Shown here: piece after piece, positions 46,021 through 54,859 of the stretch | How the letters are laid out: each line of letters begins with the position of its first letter | Position numbering within the stretch: position 1 is the stretch's first letter | From: Virgibacillus sp. LDC-1 | GTDB lineage: Bacteria > Bacillota > Bacilli > Bacillales > Amphibacillaceae | Reading direction: 5' to 3' | Assembly (NCBI RefSeq): GCF_030137545.1 | Contig: NZ_JARUVL010000007.1 | Coordinates: 16,376 to 80,375, forward strand | Length of the DNA stretch: 64,000 nt | Notes under the pieces: generated by a model | Database searches by the model: none | What the model was told of the DNA's origin: nothing | What the model saw: only the letters and a program-made list of their open reading frames with translations | Position numbers and translations under genes: made by a program

Positions 46021-46050
46021 ATAAATTACATGGTTTTGAAAGGAGTCATC

Positions 46051-47364
46051 ATGATGGAAGCACAAGTGGAAAAACAACCTGTGATTCAAGGGCAAGGCTT
46101 AAGGAAGTTGAACATGGAGTATGTATTCGGTTTTATTGCTATTATTTTTGTTTTAATTTTAGGAAGTACATTATTAAAAACCGACATGCTATTTTTTAGA
46201 CTTTTAGTCGGGGTAGGATTTGGGTATGCGCTATCTCGTGCTTATACAGGCTTTGCAGGTAGTATTAATCGTGCTTATACGACTGGTTCAACCAAATTGC
46301 TTCGAGCAATGGCTTTTATGTTCTTTTTTACTACATTATTAGTTACGACTTTCTTATTTAATGCAGACCCTACAAGTTATGACCTTTGGATTAATCCAAT
46401 TAACGTAGGGTTGGTGCTTGGAGGATTACTTTTTGGTTTTGGTATGGCATTTTCATCATGCTGTGCATCTGGTGTATTAACCGATTTAGTAACCGGGTTG
46501 CCTCGAGCATTTATTACGCTTTTATTTTTCGGTTTTGGTATATTTATCGCATTTCCGATTCAACACACAGCAAGCTGGATTAACAATTCCCTCTTTACTA
46601 CGGAGGTTGGCAGTAAATTACAAGGCGGTGTATACTTGCCGGACCTGTTTAAGTGGGACGGTCTAGGCGGATATTTAGGAGCCTTACTATTAACTGGATT
46701 GTTTTGTGGAATCGTTGTTTTCCTTGCATATCGCTATGAAAAAAGACGGAAAGAACAAAACACCTACCATGGCGTATTAACAGAGAATGTTCAGGATATG
46801 CAAGTGGATTTTGATAGCAAGGATTACAAGCTGCTTAGCTCAGCAACGTATAATCGTATGTTTGTGAAGCCTTGGACATTAAAACAAGGTGCGATTGTAA
46901 TCAGTGTTCTATTTGTTCTGTTAATGGGTGTTACGAAGGCTGGGTGGGGAGCTTCTACACCTTATGGAATTTGGTTCGGAAAGCTTCTTATGGCATTTGG
47001 CGTTCCCGCAGAATCCATAGCATCCTTTACGCATATGTCTGCTGATCCGTATGTATTACCATTTTTCGAGCATGGGGTATCAGTACAGAATTTCGGAATT
47101 CTACTTGGAACCATTATCTTTTTATTAACAGCTGGTCAATTCAAAAAAGTCTTTCGTTCAGGCGTTCATATTCGCAGAAGAGAAATATTGCTATTTGCGC
47201 TTGGCGGAATCACAATGGGAGTAGGAACACGCTTAGCAAACGGATGTAATGTTGGGGCACTTTATACACCAATTGCGAACTTCTCGCTTTCTGGTTGGAT
47301 ATTCTTTATCTTCCTAGCATTAGGTGCGATTGTTGGTAATGCGGTTGCAAAACGATTGTTCTAA
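46051..47364 (+). CDS. YeeE/YedE family sulfur (thiosulfate-type) transporter
   Basis: A 437-residue polytopic membrane protein with two homologous halves. Family cysteines are present: FSSCCASGVLTDL in the first half and GTRLANGCNVGAL in the second, the residues that bind thiosulfate or related sulfur compounds in TsuA-type channels. ATG 46051 follows GAAAGGAG; the frame upstream to 46009 overlaps the palindrome. The CoA-disulfide reductase/rhodanese gene starts 109 bp downstream, so the pair probably imports and then reduces a sulfane-sulfur compound. Confidence 0.88.
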   Translation: MMEAQVEKQPVIQGQGLRKLNMEYVFGFIAIIFVLILGSTLLKTDMLFFRLLVGVGFGYALSRAYTGFAGSINRAYTTGSTKLLRAMAFMFFFTTLLVTTFLFNADPTSYDLWINPINVGLVLGGLLFGFGMAFSSCCASGVLTDLVTGLPRAFITLLFFGFGIFIAFPIQHTASWINNSLFTTEVGSKLQGGVYLPDLFKWDGLGGYLGALLLTGLFCGIVVFLAYRYEKRRKEQNTYHGVLTENVQDMQVDFDSKDYKLLSSATYNRMFVKPWTLKQGAIVISVLFVLLMGVTKAGWGASTPYGIWFGKLLMAFGVPAESIASFTHMSADPYVLPFFEHGVSVQNFGILLGTIIFLLTAGQFKKVFRSGVHIRRREILLFALGGITMGVGTRLANGCNVGALYTPIANFSLSGWIFFIFLALGAIVGNAVAKRLF

Positions 47365-47473
47365 GATAAGTAAAAAGGAAAGTAGCTGGATAAAATAAGT
47401 GAAAAGCGGATCGTGTTTAAACAGCTTAGAAAAAAGACGGATGCAAATCAATGTGAAAAGAGGAGAAGAAGAG

Positions 47474-49168
47474 ATGGGTAAACGTATTTTAATTGTTGGT
47501 GGCGTTGCTGGTGGTGCTTCTGTTGCAGCAAGAGCAAGAAGACTAGATGAACATGCCGAGGTGATCATGTTTGAGCGTGGACCACATGTTTCTTTTTCAA
47601 ACTGTGCACTACCATTTCATTTAAGTGGCATTGTTGAAAACAGTGATGATCTCGTTTTAATGAATCCGAATCAATTTAAAAAGCAGTATAATATCGAAGC
47701 TAGAGTAAATAGTGAAGTATTAAAGGTGAATCGCGAAGAAAAGACGATTACCATAAAAAATCTTACTTCTGGTGAAGTTTATGATGAAGGCTATGATGAA
47801 TTAGTGCTTTCTCCAGGGGCAAATCCAATTGTACCTCCATTAGAAGGAATTGAACGTTCGAATGTATTTACCGTCCGTAATGTCGTTGATATTGCGAAGC
47901 TAAATGCGTTTGTTCAACAAAAAGAAGTAAAAAACGTGGCGGTAATAGGTGGTGGTTTTATCGGTGTAGAAGTCGCGGAAAACCTACGTTTAGCTGACTA
48001 CAATGTTTCTCTAGTGGAATTTAACAATCAAATCATGGCTCCATTTGATTATGATATGGCGCAAATTTTGCATAAAGAAATGATCGATAAAGGTGTACAG
48101 CTTATTTTAAGTAATGGTTTAGCAAAGGTTGGAGACGGTTATATCGAACTACAGTCTGGAAGAAAAGTCGATGCAGAAGCAGTAGTCATGGCTATTGGAG
48201 TAAAGCCTGAAACAACCTTGGCAACAGAAGCGGGGCTTGAAATCGGCACAACAGGTGGCATTAAGGTTGATCATAATTATCTTACAAGTGATCCCCATAT
48301 TTATGCGGTTGGCGATGCGATTGAAGTGTTTCATCGTCTTACACATGAACCAACACGGCTTGCATTAGCGGGTCCTGCCCAGCGGCAGGCAAGAGCTGCG
48401 GCAGACCATATGTATGGCATTCCACATCGGAACACGGGAGTGATTGGTTCTTCTTGTATTCATGTGTTTGAGCAAAATGCGGCTGCTACTGGTTTAAATG
48501 AAAAAGATGCACAAAAAGCAGGTATTTCCTATGATTTTGTTTATGTGATTCCAGGTGACAAGGTTGGTCTAATGCCTGATAGTAACCCAATCCATTTTAA
48601 ATTGCTTTATGAATACCCAACAGGAAGAATATTAGGTGCTCAAGCAATTGGAAAAGGAAATGTAGATAAGCGCGTAGATGTAATTGCAGCGATGATCACA
48701 ATGGGCGGCACCTTAGAGGATTTGAAGGAATTAGAGCTTTGCTATTCTCCAATGTTTGGTACAGCAAAGGATGTTGTTAACTTCGCAGCACTTGTTTCCT
48801 TGAATATTTTAAATGGACAATTTAGGCAAGTTCCTGTATCAAAAGTACGAGAGCTCGTTGAAGGTAATGCGTTTATCATGGATGCACGTGAAAAGCATGA
48901 ATATGAAGCAGGTCATTTAATCAATGCTGTCAATATTCCATTGAGTGAATTCAGAGAGAGATTAGATGAAATCCCACATGATCAGCCAGTGTATGTACAT
49001 TGTCGTTCAGGTCAACGTAGCTACAATGCAGTAATGGCTTTACAGCATCTTGGGTATACAAATGTAATCAATATATCTGGTTCATATTTAGGGATTTGTC
49101 TCTACGAATACTTTAATGATCAAGTAACAGGCCGAGATAAAATTGTCACTGCGTATAACTTCAAATAA
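47474..49168 (+). CDS. CoA-disulfide/persulfide reductase with C-terminal rhodanese domain
   Basis: A 564-residue fusion. The N-terminal FAD/NAD(P)H reductase (1-450) has GGVAGGASVAARARR and the single redox C44 in SFSNCALPF, the hallmark of CoA-disulfide reductases. The rhodanese domain (about 465-564) has its sulfur-carrying C510 in VHCRSGQRSYN. Such fusions reduce CoA persulfide, polysulfide or CoA disulfide. ATG 47474 follows GAGGAGAAGAAGAG; the longer frame to 47399 has no ribosome site. It lies between the sulfur transporter and an APC permease. Confidence 0.92.
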   Translation: MGKRILIVGGVAGGASVAARARRLDEHAEVIMFERGPHVSFSNCALPFHLSGIVENSDDLVLMNPNQFKKQYNIEARVNSEVLKVNREEKTITIKNLTSGEVYDEGYDELVLSPGANPIVPPLEGIERSNVFTVRNVVDIAKLNAFVQQKEVKNVAVIGGGFIGVEVAENLRLADYNVSLVEFNNQIMAPFDYDMAQILHKEMIDKGVQLILSNGLAKVGDGYIELQSGRKVDAEAVVMAIGVKPETTLATEAGLEIGTTGGIKVDHNYLTSDPHIYAVGDAIEVFHRLTHEPTRLALAGPAQRQARAAADHMYGIPHRNTGVIGSSCIHVFEQNAAATGLNEKDAQKAGISYDFVYVIPGDKVGLMPDSNPIHFKLLYEYPTGRILGAQAIGKGNVDKRVDVIAAMITMGGTLEDLKELELCYSPMFGTAKDVVNFAALVSLNILNGQFRQVPVSKVRELVEGNAFIMDAREKHEYEAGHLINAVNIPLSEFRERLDEIPHDQPVYVHCRSGQRSYNAVMALQHLGYTNVINISGSYLGICLYEYFNDQVTGRDKIVTAYNFK

Positions 49169-49179
49169 AAGTGGGCGTT

Positions 49180-50520
49180 ATGGATAATAAATTAAGTCGT
49201 TACGATATATTAAGCTTAGTATTAGGCTCCATTATTGGTTGGGGATCCTTCACACTTCCAGGTGTGAAGTTTCTCCAGCAATCTGGTGTCATCAATACCG
49301 CAATTGGCCTGTTTATCGGTGGAGTAGCGATAATTTTTATTCAAAAAGGCTATCACATTATGATGCAGCACCATGGAGAAGATGGTGGGGAATTTTCCTA
49401 TGCGTATAAAAATATGGGAAGACAGCACGGCTTCATCGTTGGCTGGTCCTTGATTTTATGTTATTTAAGTATCGTACCTCTTAATGCTACTGCCTTTGTA
49501 TTAGTAATGAAAATATTGTTCGGATCAAAGGTGGAGTTTTTTTATCTTTATGAAGTAGCGGGTTACCCCGTCTATTTGTCTGATGTTTTGATTGCCAGTA
49601 TCGTCATTATTTTATTTGCGCTGATTAACATTCGGGGACTTCGAAAAAGCTCGAATGTCCAAAATGTGATGGTGCTTTTCTTGCTTGTGAATGTAGTCAT
49701 TGTCTTTATAGCTATGGGAATGAAAGCAGGGACAGCTACACTCGTAGAAAATTATGTGGTGAATTACCGCTTTAGCTTTGGGGAGGTCGCTAAGGTGCTC
49801 GCGATTGTTCCTTTTATTTTCGTTGGCTTTGATGTTATTCCACAGGTTGTCACAGATTTAAAGTTTAAACGAGAACAGGCAACAAGGGTAGCAGTGCTTG
49901 CTATTTTCTCCGGGATTATCGTCTATACGATGTTAAATATAATTACTGGCCTTGCATATGCACCAGAACAAGCAGGTGCGCAGGAATGGGCGCTTGGTTC
50001 GGCGGTTTTACATCATGTTGGCATGTTTGGGTTCTTGCTTTTGATTATTGCGCTAACAACGGCTGTTTCAGGCGGTATTAATGGATTTATGATTAGCAGT
50101 AGTAAATTGCTTTCTGCGCTTTCATCCTATGGGATGCTTCATGCGAAATATACGGTTAAAAATAAGCAAGGTGTCCACCATAAGAGCATCATATTTGTAA
50201 CTATCATGAGCTTAATCGCGCCATGGTTCGGCCGAGAAGTGATCATTTATATTGTTGATATGTCATCCTTATTAGCGGCGATTGCTTATTTGTATGTTTG
50301 TTGGATTGGGTTTCAAAAGGCAGCACAAAAGCTGGACAAATATTTGTCGTTCGTTGGTGTGCTTATAAGTATTAGTTTTATTGGCTTATTGATCATCCCA
50401 GGCTCTCCAGGTCTTTTAAGTAGACCTTCCATAGTCTTTATGGCTATTTGGGGTGTCATCGGATTTCTCTATTATAAGCAGTATGTAAATAAAACGAGCT
50501 TTACCGAAAAAGATAATTGA
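49180..50520 (+). CDS. APC-superfamily amino acid permease
   Basis: A 446-residue permease with about 12 helices. The N-terminal GSIIGWGSFTLPGVKFLQQSG is the unwound substrate-binding TM1 of APC transporters. ATG 49180 is 11 bp after the reductase stop, with GTGGG in front; GTG 49171 is an alternative. The substrate is unknown; linkage to the sulfur genes makes cysteine, cystine or another sulfur compound possible. Confidence 0.87.
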   Translation: MDNKLSRYDILSLVLGSIIGWGSFTLPGVKFLQQSGVINTAIGLFIGGVAIIFIQKGYHIMMQHHGEDGGEFSYAYKNMGRQHGFIVGWSLILCYLSIVPLNATAFVLVMKILFGSKVEFFYLYEVAGYPVYLSDVLIASIVIILFALINIRGLRKSSNVQNVMVLFLLVNVVIVFIAMGMKAGTATLVENYVVNYRFSFGEVAKVLAIVPFIFVGFDVIPQVVTDLKFKREQATRVAVLAIFSGIIVYTMLNIITGLAYAPEQAGAQEWALGSAVLHHVGMFGFLLLIIALTTAVSGGINGFMISSSKLLSALSSYGMLHAKYTVKNKQGVHHKSIIFVTIMSLIAPWFGREVIIYIVDMSSLLAAIAYLYVCWIGFQKAAQKLDKYLSFVGVLISISFIGLLIIPGSPGLLSRPSIVFMAIWGVIGFLYYKQYVNKTSFTEKDN

Positions 50521-50530
50521 ACTAGAAACA

Positions 50531-50580
50531 TGCCAGACTAATTTGTTGTATCAATAAATTAGCCTGGCACTTTAAGTTTG
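50531..50580 (+). terminator. terminator of the sulfur operon
   Basis: TGCCAG-A-CTAATTT (50531-50544) pairs with AAATTAG-C-CTGGCA (50556-50569) with a single internal mismatch, then CTTTAAGTTTG. Confidence 0.78.
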
Positions 50581-50629
50581 TACCTATTCTTCCCGCAGGG
50601 TTTCCATGCAGTTTCCTTCGTTCGTGTAT

Positions 50630-51310
50630 TTACGTATAGCGAACGATATAGAGACCATCTGTTTCTAACCACTCGGCAAAAAAGACATCACGTTCCGTAG
50701 CAATTCCATGAGCGAACAACTGATTTTTTAACCATGCATGGTTCTTGTTCATTTCATTTAAATTATCTTCCATTACTTGGCCGTCGCGAATGAGCGTTAT
50801 AGGTAAGTGGGCAGGCTTTGTTAGCATATCAAGTTCTCCTACAGTAGGCGATTGATAGGATGCTTTTTTCAAAATGCTAATTGTACCGTTTGGCTCAATG
50901 AATGCATAGGCCACTTCACGAAGAGAAAAAATCCCGTCTTGGCGCAGCTGACTTTGTAGCTGATTAAGGTTCATGCGGCTTTTCTTCATTTGCTGATAAT
51001 TAATCCTTCCCTCTCTAATTATCATTTTCGGTTTTCCTTCAAATAGGGTGCGTAAGAATAAAGACTTTTGGGCAATCCATTCCATAATAAAAAGCAAAAT
51101 CCCCCATAAAAAAACGGTCGTAATCACATGCCATACAGATACACTTTTTTCATAGACGGCATTTCCGAGTAATTCTCCCAAGACAACCGCTGAAATAAAA
51201 TGAAAAGGGGTTATTTTATCAATGAGCTTTCCGCCAAGTATTCTGACAGATAAATAAAGTATAAAAAATCCCATGATTAGCTTAACGGATGTGAAATACG
51301 CAAACTCCAT
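50630..51310 (-). CDS. DUF421 (YetF-type) membrane protein
   Basis: A 226-residue protein with three N-terminal helices (FAYFTSVKLIMGFFILYLSV onward) and a two-part soluble DUF421 domain beginning near IREGRINYQQMKKSRM. In Bacilli, YetF-type proteins are membrane proteins of unclear role, several linked to spores. ATG 51310 follows GGAGGAG; the frame extends to 51334 without a ribosome site. It is monocistronic, convergent with the sulfur operon. Confidence 0.87.
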   Translation of the reverse strand: MEFAYFTSVKLIMGFFILYLSVRILGGKLIDKITPFHFISAVVLGELLGNAVYEKSVSVWHVITTVFLWGILLFIMEWIAQKSLFLRTLFEGKPKMIIREGRINYQQMKKSRMNLNQLQSQLRQDGIFSLREVAYAFIEPNGTISILKKASYQSPTVGELDMLTKPAHLPITLIRDGQVMEDNLNEMNKNHAWLKNQLFAHGIATERDVFFAEWLETDGLYIVRYT

Positions 51311-51521
51311 ATATAACTCCTCCGAATCTAGCATGATAGCTTACTAGAATATTCTCCAGTTCAGCAGAATTATATACATGAACAAAGATGAAAGGGATTA
51401 CGGTCAATGATACAATAGCAATAGAAAAAAGTGACTACGATTGCTTTCGTTTTCGACTTCTATCAACCTTATCTGCTAGCTATGTGAGGAGAATCTTGAT
51501 TGAATGGAATTGGGGGATAGC

Positions 51522-52247
51522 ATGCATTTATATCAAATTATTAAAAACGAACCAGCTTATTGGCTTGTCGATCAGGTGAAAGTGAAGGGTACAGAACTTC
51601 TTGAATATCGAGTTCAGCTTGAAAGACTACTGACTGCTTGGGAATCGAAGCGGGTTAGTTATCTATCATTACTAATGGATGAAGGAATAGAAGGCTGGCT
51701 TGTGGAGCAAGGATTTCACAAGGTGTCTAGCATTGTAGAATATACACGTTCGCTTGCTAAGCTTCCTCCTTTAGATGAAGCTATTCAGTGTCAATCTTTA
51801 GCAGGTGGAGCGATAAGCGATCTTCAGTTTCAAGATTTATATGCTAAATGCCGTTCAGGGTCAGCCAATAAAAACAAGCAACAGCCAATGGATGAGGTTA
51901 TGAAGTCGTTAGAAAGCGAACTTGGAAGGGATTGGCGTTCCTACTGTTACTATTTTTTACGCGCGGGAACTAAGGAACCGCTCGGAATCAGTATCCCACA
52001 TATCGAAGCAGATACAGTAGAGGAAGGCCGATTATTTTATTTTGGTGTTCTTCCAGAGGTACGCGGACAAGGATTAGGTACGAGGCTACATACGCATGCT
52101 TTACACCTATTAAAAAAAGAAGTAGGAGCGTCCTACTATGTTGGAAGCACGGATAAGCATAATACGGGTATGATTCGCATCTTTGAAAAAAATGGATGCC
52201 ATTTACGCGATCAAAAGGGTATTTATCGGATTGATAGAAACAACTAG
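51522..52247 (+). CDS. GNAT family N-acetyltransferase
   Basis: A 241-residue acetyltransferase. The acetyl-CoA motif A is VLPEVRGQGLGTRLHTHAL (R-G-Q-G-L-G) near residue 180, and the C-terminal NTGMIRIFEKNGC is typical. The N-terminal half is longer than a minimal GNAT and shows the G-F-H-K-V-S repeat-like fold, so it may be a degenerate second GNAT domain. ATG 51522 follows GGGGGA. Substrate unknown. Confidence 0.85.
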   Translation: MHLYQIIKNEPAYWLVDQVKVKGTELLEYRVQLERLLTAWESKRVSYLSLLMDEGIEGWLVEQGFHKVSSIVEYTRSLAKLPPLDEAIQCQSLAGGAISDLQFQDLYAKCRSGSANKNKQQPMDEVMKSLESELGRDWRSYCYYFLRAGTKEPLGISIPHIEADTVEEGRLFYFGVLPEVRGQGLGTRLHTHALHLLKKEVGASYYVGSTDKHNTGMIRIFEKNGCHLRDQKGIYRIDRNN

Positions 52248-52260
52248 AAATAATTTAAAG

Positions 52261-52291
52261 GATGATGGAAAAGTATGCCATCATCTTTTTT
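52261..52291 (+). terminator. terminator between the GNAT gene and the ParMRC-like cassette
   Basis: Perfect 8-bp stem GATGATGG (52261-52268) with CCATCATC (52278-52285), followed by six T. Confidence 0.9.
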
Positions 52292-52295
52292 GTTT

Positions 52296-52460
52296 GTTTA
52301 CGATTTTGTTTGCTTGTTTACGTTTTGTAGACAAAAGTACACAAAAATGTTTACAAGTTTACAAATGCGTTTACTTATTGAAATGGCAGATGTTTTGAGT
52401 GGCAACGTTCATTGTTTACGCAATTGTTTACAAAATAAGTACAGTTTACAGATTGTTTAC
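52296..52460 (+). repeat. nine GTTTAC iterons, candidate centromere (parC-like)
   Basis: GTTTAC occurs nine times in one orientation within 165 bp, at 52296, 52316, 52339, 52347, 52359, 52414, 52426, 52444 and 52455; most copies extend to TTGTTTAC or GTTTACA/G. The array lies immediately upstream of a ParM-like actin and its ParR-like partner, which is where ParMRC systems carry the centromere bound by ParR. The 52365-52413 gap splits the array in two groups, as in type II centromeres with repeat blocks. It may also act as the operon operator. Confidence 0.75.
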
Positions 52461-52528
52461 AGCATTACAGTTATATTTAATTTTGCGCTAGTGTATTGAA
52501 TGAGGTGTACATGCCCTATACGCTTAAT

Positions 52529-52558
52529 ATAAGCACATACGTTATTTATCGTGCTTAT
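52529..52558. promoter_or_regulatory. inverted repeat just upstream of the parM-like gene
   Basis: ATAAGCAC (52529-52536) and GTGCTTAT (52551-52558) are perfect arms with a 14-bp centre, 26 bp before the start codon. It could be an operator or a leader hairpin; only TTATTAG follows, so a terminator is unlikely. Confidence 0.5.
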
Positions 52559-52583
52559 TTATTAGTAAAGGAATGATGGATGG

Positions 52584-53753
52584 ATGACAAATACACGACT
52601 AGCAGCAATTGATGTTGGAAATGATTCCGTAAAGGCGATATTTGGAGAGATGGATTATGAAGTTAACATCCCGAATATTATGGCACATGACATCGAAGAC
52701 CGTCCGGTAATCGGGATTGAAGAGTTAAATAGTAAAAATCCGTTGGAGGGTATTCACGTTCGTGTGCATTCTCCGGCATTAAAAGAAAATACCGCCATTT
52801 ACCGCGTTGGCTCGTTAGCGGCAAAAAGCAGTAATGCGACAGAGCTTGACCCTGGAAGTAGTAAGGCGGATGAAGATCAAACGCTTGTGATGTTATTTAC
52901 GACTCTAGCGTTAGATGCAGTGCGAGAAGAAAATAAAGCAATTTTTCCACAAAAGAAAAATAGTATTGACGCTACATACATGCTAGGTACAGGCTTGCCG
53001 CTTAGAGAAGCGAAGGAGGGTAAGGATGCAGGATACCGTTCAAAGCTATTAGGGTCTGTGCACCAGATTGAATTTTTAGTGACTCCCAAATACCAAGGTA
53101 TGAAAGTAAACCTGCAATTTAAAGATGTAAAAGTATATCCCGAGGGATTTGCGGCATTTATTAATCTCGTGATGGATAATGACTTGAAAATCATTAACAA
53201 GGAATTAATTGATAAGCGGATTATTATTCAAGATATTGGTGGGCTTTCAACGGATATCGCGGTAATTAAGAATCGAACCGTTGATGATGATAAAGCACAA
53301 GGCTATAATCTCGGTGTATCGGAGTCACTAGAGGCAATACGTGATGAAATATTGTCAAAGCACGGGGTAGAGTTAGATAGTAGAAAAGATGTCGTTGATA
53401 TTATTACGCGAAAAAAGGACCGAAACCATATTATGGTGAAGGGCAGCCGTACAAGTGTGCATGATATTACCGATCGTATACTATTAGAGCTTGCAAAGCG
53501 GCAGTATCGCTTGCTTCGTAATACATGGCAGAAAAATTCACAAACTGAAATTTGCTACTTTGTTGGTGGTGGATCCAATGTATTAAAGGAATATTTAAAA
53601 ACAATGAATAACAATCTTGATGGATATAATATCGACTTTTTTGAGGATGAAAAGGAAAGTATTTGGATGATGGCAAATGCGTATTATAAGCTGATCAAGG
53701 ATTTTGCTACAAAACAGGAAAAAAAGGCAGCTAAGGAAACTGCGAAGAAATAA
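52584..53753 (+). CDS. ParM/StbA family actin-like segregation protein
   Basis: A 389-residue actin-like ATPase. The phosphate-1 motif AAIDVGNDSVKAIFGE (D10), phosphate-2 QDIGGLSTDIAVI (D217) and adenosine motif FVGGGSNVLKEY (GGG at 328-330) define the fold; a Lys-rich tail (KKAAKETAKK) ends it. ParM-type proteins form filaments that push apart DNA bound by ParR. The gene lies between the GTTTAC array and the ParR-like gene, 9 bp apart, and the cassette is enclosed by two strong terminators. ATG 52584 follows GGATGG. No replication gene is visible, so a plasmid remnant or a chromosomal system are both possible. Confidence 0.86.
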   Translation: MTNTRLAAIDVGNDSVKAIFGEMDYEVNIPNIMAHDIEDRPVIGIEELNSKNPLEGIHVRVHSPALKENTAIYRVGSLAAKSSNATELDPGSSKADEDQTLVMLFTTLALDAVREENKAIFPQKKNSIDATYMLGTGLPLREAKEGKDAGYRSKLLGSVHQIEFLVTPKYQGMKVNLQFKDVKVYPEGFAAFINLVMDNDLKIINKELIDKRIIIQDIGGLSTDIAVIKNRTVDDDKAQGYNLGVSESLEAIRDEILSKHGVELDSRKDVVDIITRKKDRNHIMVKGSRTSVHDITDRILLELAKRQYRLLRNTWQKNSQTEICYFVGGGSNVLKEYLKTMNNNLDGYNIDFFEDEKESIWMMANAYYKLIKDFATKQEKKAAKETAKK

Positions 53754-53762
53754 GGTGATGCT

Positions 53763-54326
53763 ATGACGAATCGTTCGACAAGGATACAGCGCGGTCAGGC
53801 GATTTCCTTTCGTGTTCCCTCCAATACGCCAGATCATCTGCTAAAGCATTTACAGCATTTAAAAGAAACAGAGCGGCGCAATTTCTCTAGTAAAATTGCT
53901 GATTATGTTTTACAAGGTGTGGGGAATGCGTATGCAAAGGAACGGGAATCAATTACAATCCCACTTCCGAATAAGCTAACCAAGGCTCAGCGAGATTGGT
54001 TAAAGCATGAGCATTCCGAGGCATTGCTTGGGAGCATCGTTTATCATCTGCTTTCTGATCCAGTGCGAGCTACCGCGTTATTAGCGGGGCTAAATAGCCG
54101 TGCGCTAGATATAGATGAGGCGCTTTTTTTACAGGAAAAGGAGCTGGGGCAAAGGGAGGATTCTTTAGCCGATGAAAAAAGGAGTCAGCCCGCTTTTTCT
54201 GAAGGAAGCGAACATGCGGATGTTGAAGCATTTACATTAGACAAAGCAATGGAGCCACAGGAAGAAGATACGGAAGAAGAGCTTGAAGATTTACTTGGAG
54301 ATTTTTTAGCTGAAATGAATAAATAG
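53763..54326 (+). CDS. ParR-like DNA-binding adaptor
   Basis: A 187-residue protein. The N-terminal part (about 1-60: RGQAISFRVPSNTPDHLLKHL, then E-R-R-N-F-S-S-K-I-A-D-Y-V) fits a ribbon-helix-helix binder, and a second basic helical part with LPNKLTKAQRDWLKHE follows. The C-terminal third is highly acidic (E-D-T-E-E-E-L-E-D-L-L-G-D-F-L), as expected for the tail that docks to a ParM filament. It begins 9 bp after parM with AAGGTGATG in front. I infer the ParR role from order, size and this layout; there is no family match I can prove. Confidence 0.7.
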   Translation: MTNRSTRIQRGQAISFRVPSNTPDHLLKHLQHLKETERRNFSSKIADYVLQGVGNAYAKERESITIPLPNKLTKAQRDWLKHEHSEALLGSIVYHLLSDPVRATALLAGLNSRALDIDEALFLQEKELGQREDSLADEKRSQPAFSEGSEHADVEAFTLDKAMEPQEEDTEEELEDLLGDFLAEMNK

Positions 54327-54349
54327 CCGGTGCCTAAAACAATAGGAAT

Positions 54350-54400
54350 AAGCTGTTCATGTATTGGAAAAGAAACATTTCCGCATGAACAGCTTTTTTA
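54350..54400 (+). terminator. terminator closing the ParMRC-like cassette
   Basis: Perfect 12-bp stem AAGCTGTTCATG (54350-54361) with CATGAACAGCTT (54384-54395), followed by five T. Confidence 0.92.
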
Positions 54401-54429
54401 AAATAACATGGTTGAAAAAAATATTATTT

Positions 54430-54516
54430 AGTACCTTGCAATGAATAGTAGTGTGTGGTAATGTTTAGGTAGCGAGGTATTATTTTTATTAAGGTACTGT
54501 GTAATATATAGTAGTG
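54430..54516 (+). promoter_or_regulatory. control region of the PadR operon
   Basis: AGTACCTT (54430-54437) and AAGGTACT (54491-54498) are perfect inverted repeats, and ATAGTAGTG occurs twice in direct orientation (54445-54453 and 54508-54516), once 8 bp after each arm. TAATATATAG before the second copy could be the -10 region. This layout fits autoregulation by the PadR protein encoded directly downstream. Confidence 0.55.
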
Positions 54517-54535
54517 AAAGAGGTGTTGAAGAGCG

Positions 54536-54859
54536 ATGAATATTCAGTTTAAAAAAGGCGTGCTCGAAATATGTGTGCTTGCTTTACTTGATAAAAAGGA
54601 TAGGTATGGCTATGAGCTTGTTCAGAAAATTTCTGATCGAATTGCCATTTCAGAAGGCTCGGTGTATCCATTATTAAGAAGATTAGCAAAGGAGAAGTAT
54701 TTTACAACGTATTTAAAGGAATCGACAGAAGGTCCTTCACGAAAATATTATCGTCTCACAGAAGACGGTAGAAAATATTTATACCAGCTCATTGACGAGT
54801 GGCATGAATTTACTAAGGGAGTTAATCAAATTATTGAGGAGGGTGTTACGGATGAATAA
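54536..54859 (+). CDS. PadR-family transcriptional regulator
   Basis: A 107-residue PadR protein: MNIQFKKGVLEICVLALLDK, then Y-G-Y-E-L-V-Q, the recognition segment EGSVYPLLRRLAKEKYFTTY and the wing SRKYYRLTEDGRKYL. It is first in an operon with a DUF1700 and a DUF4097 gene, a common three-gene unit of Firmicutes linked to envelope-stress responses. The start codon of the next gene overlaps its stop. Likely autoregulates through the repeats upstream. Confidence 0.9.
   Translation: MNIQFKKGVLEICVLALLDKKDRYGYELVQKISDRIAISEGSVYPLLRRLAKEKYFTTYLKESTEGPSRKYYRLTEDGRKYLYQLIDEWHEFTKGVNQIIEEGVTDE

Larger units (their letters stand above)
45575..46050. other. intergenic region before the sulfur genes
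   Basis: 476 bp: the galM terminator at 45644-45688, an AT-rich stretch in which I see nothing further to about 45960, then the promoter and palindrome of the YeeE gene (45969-46020). No gene is supported; the reading frame open from 46009 is upstream extension of the transporter. Confidence 0.55.

Noticed and set aside
52248..54535. Prophage or integrated plasmid around the ParM-like gene
   Set aside because: No integrase, replication, capsid or attachment-site repeat is seen, and flanking genes are ordinary; left open as a possible old acquisition in the findings.
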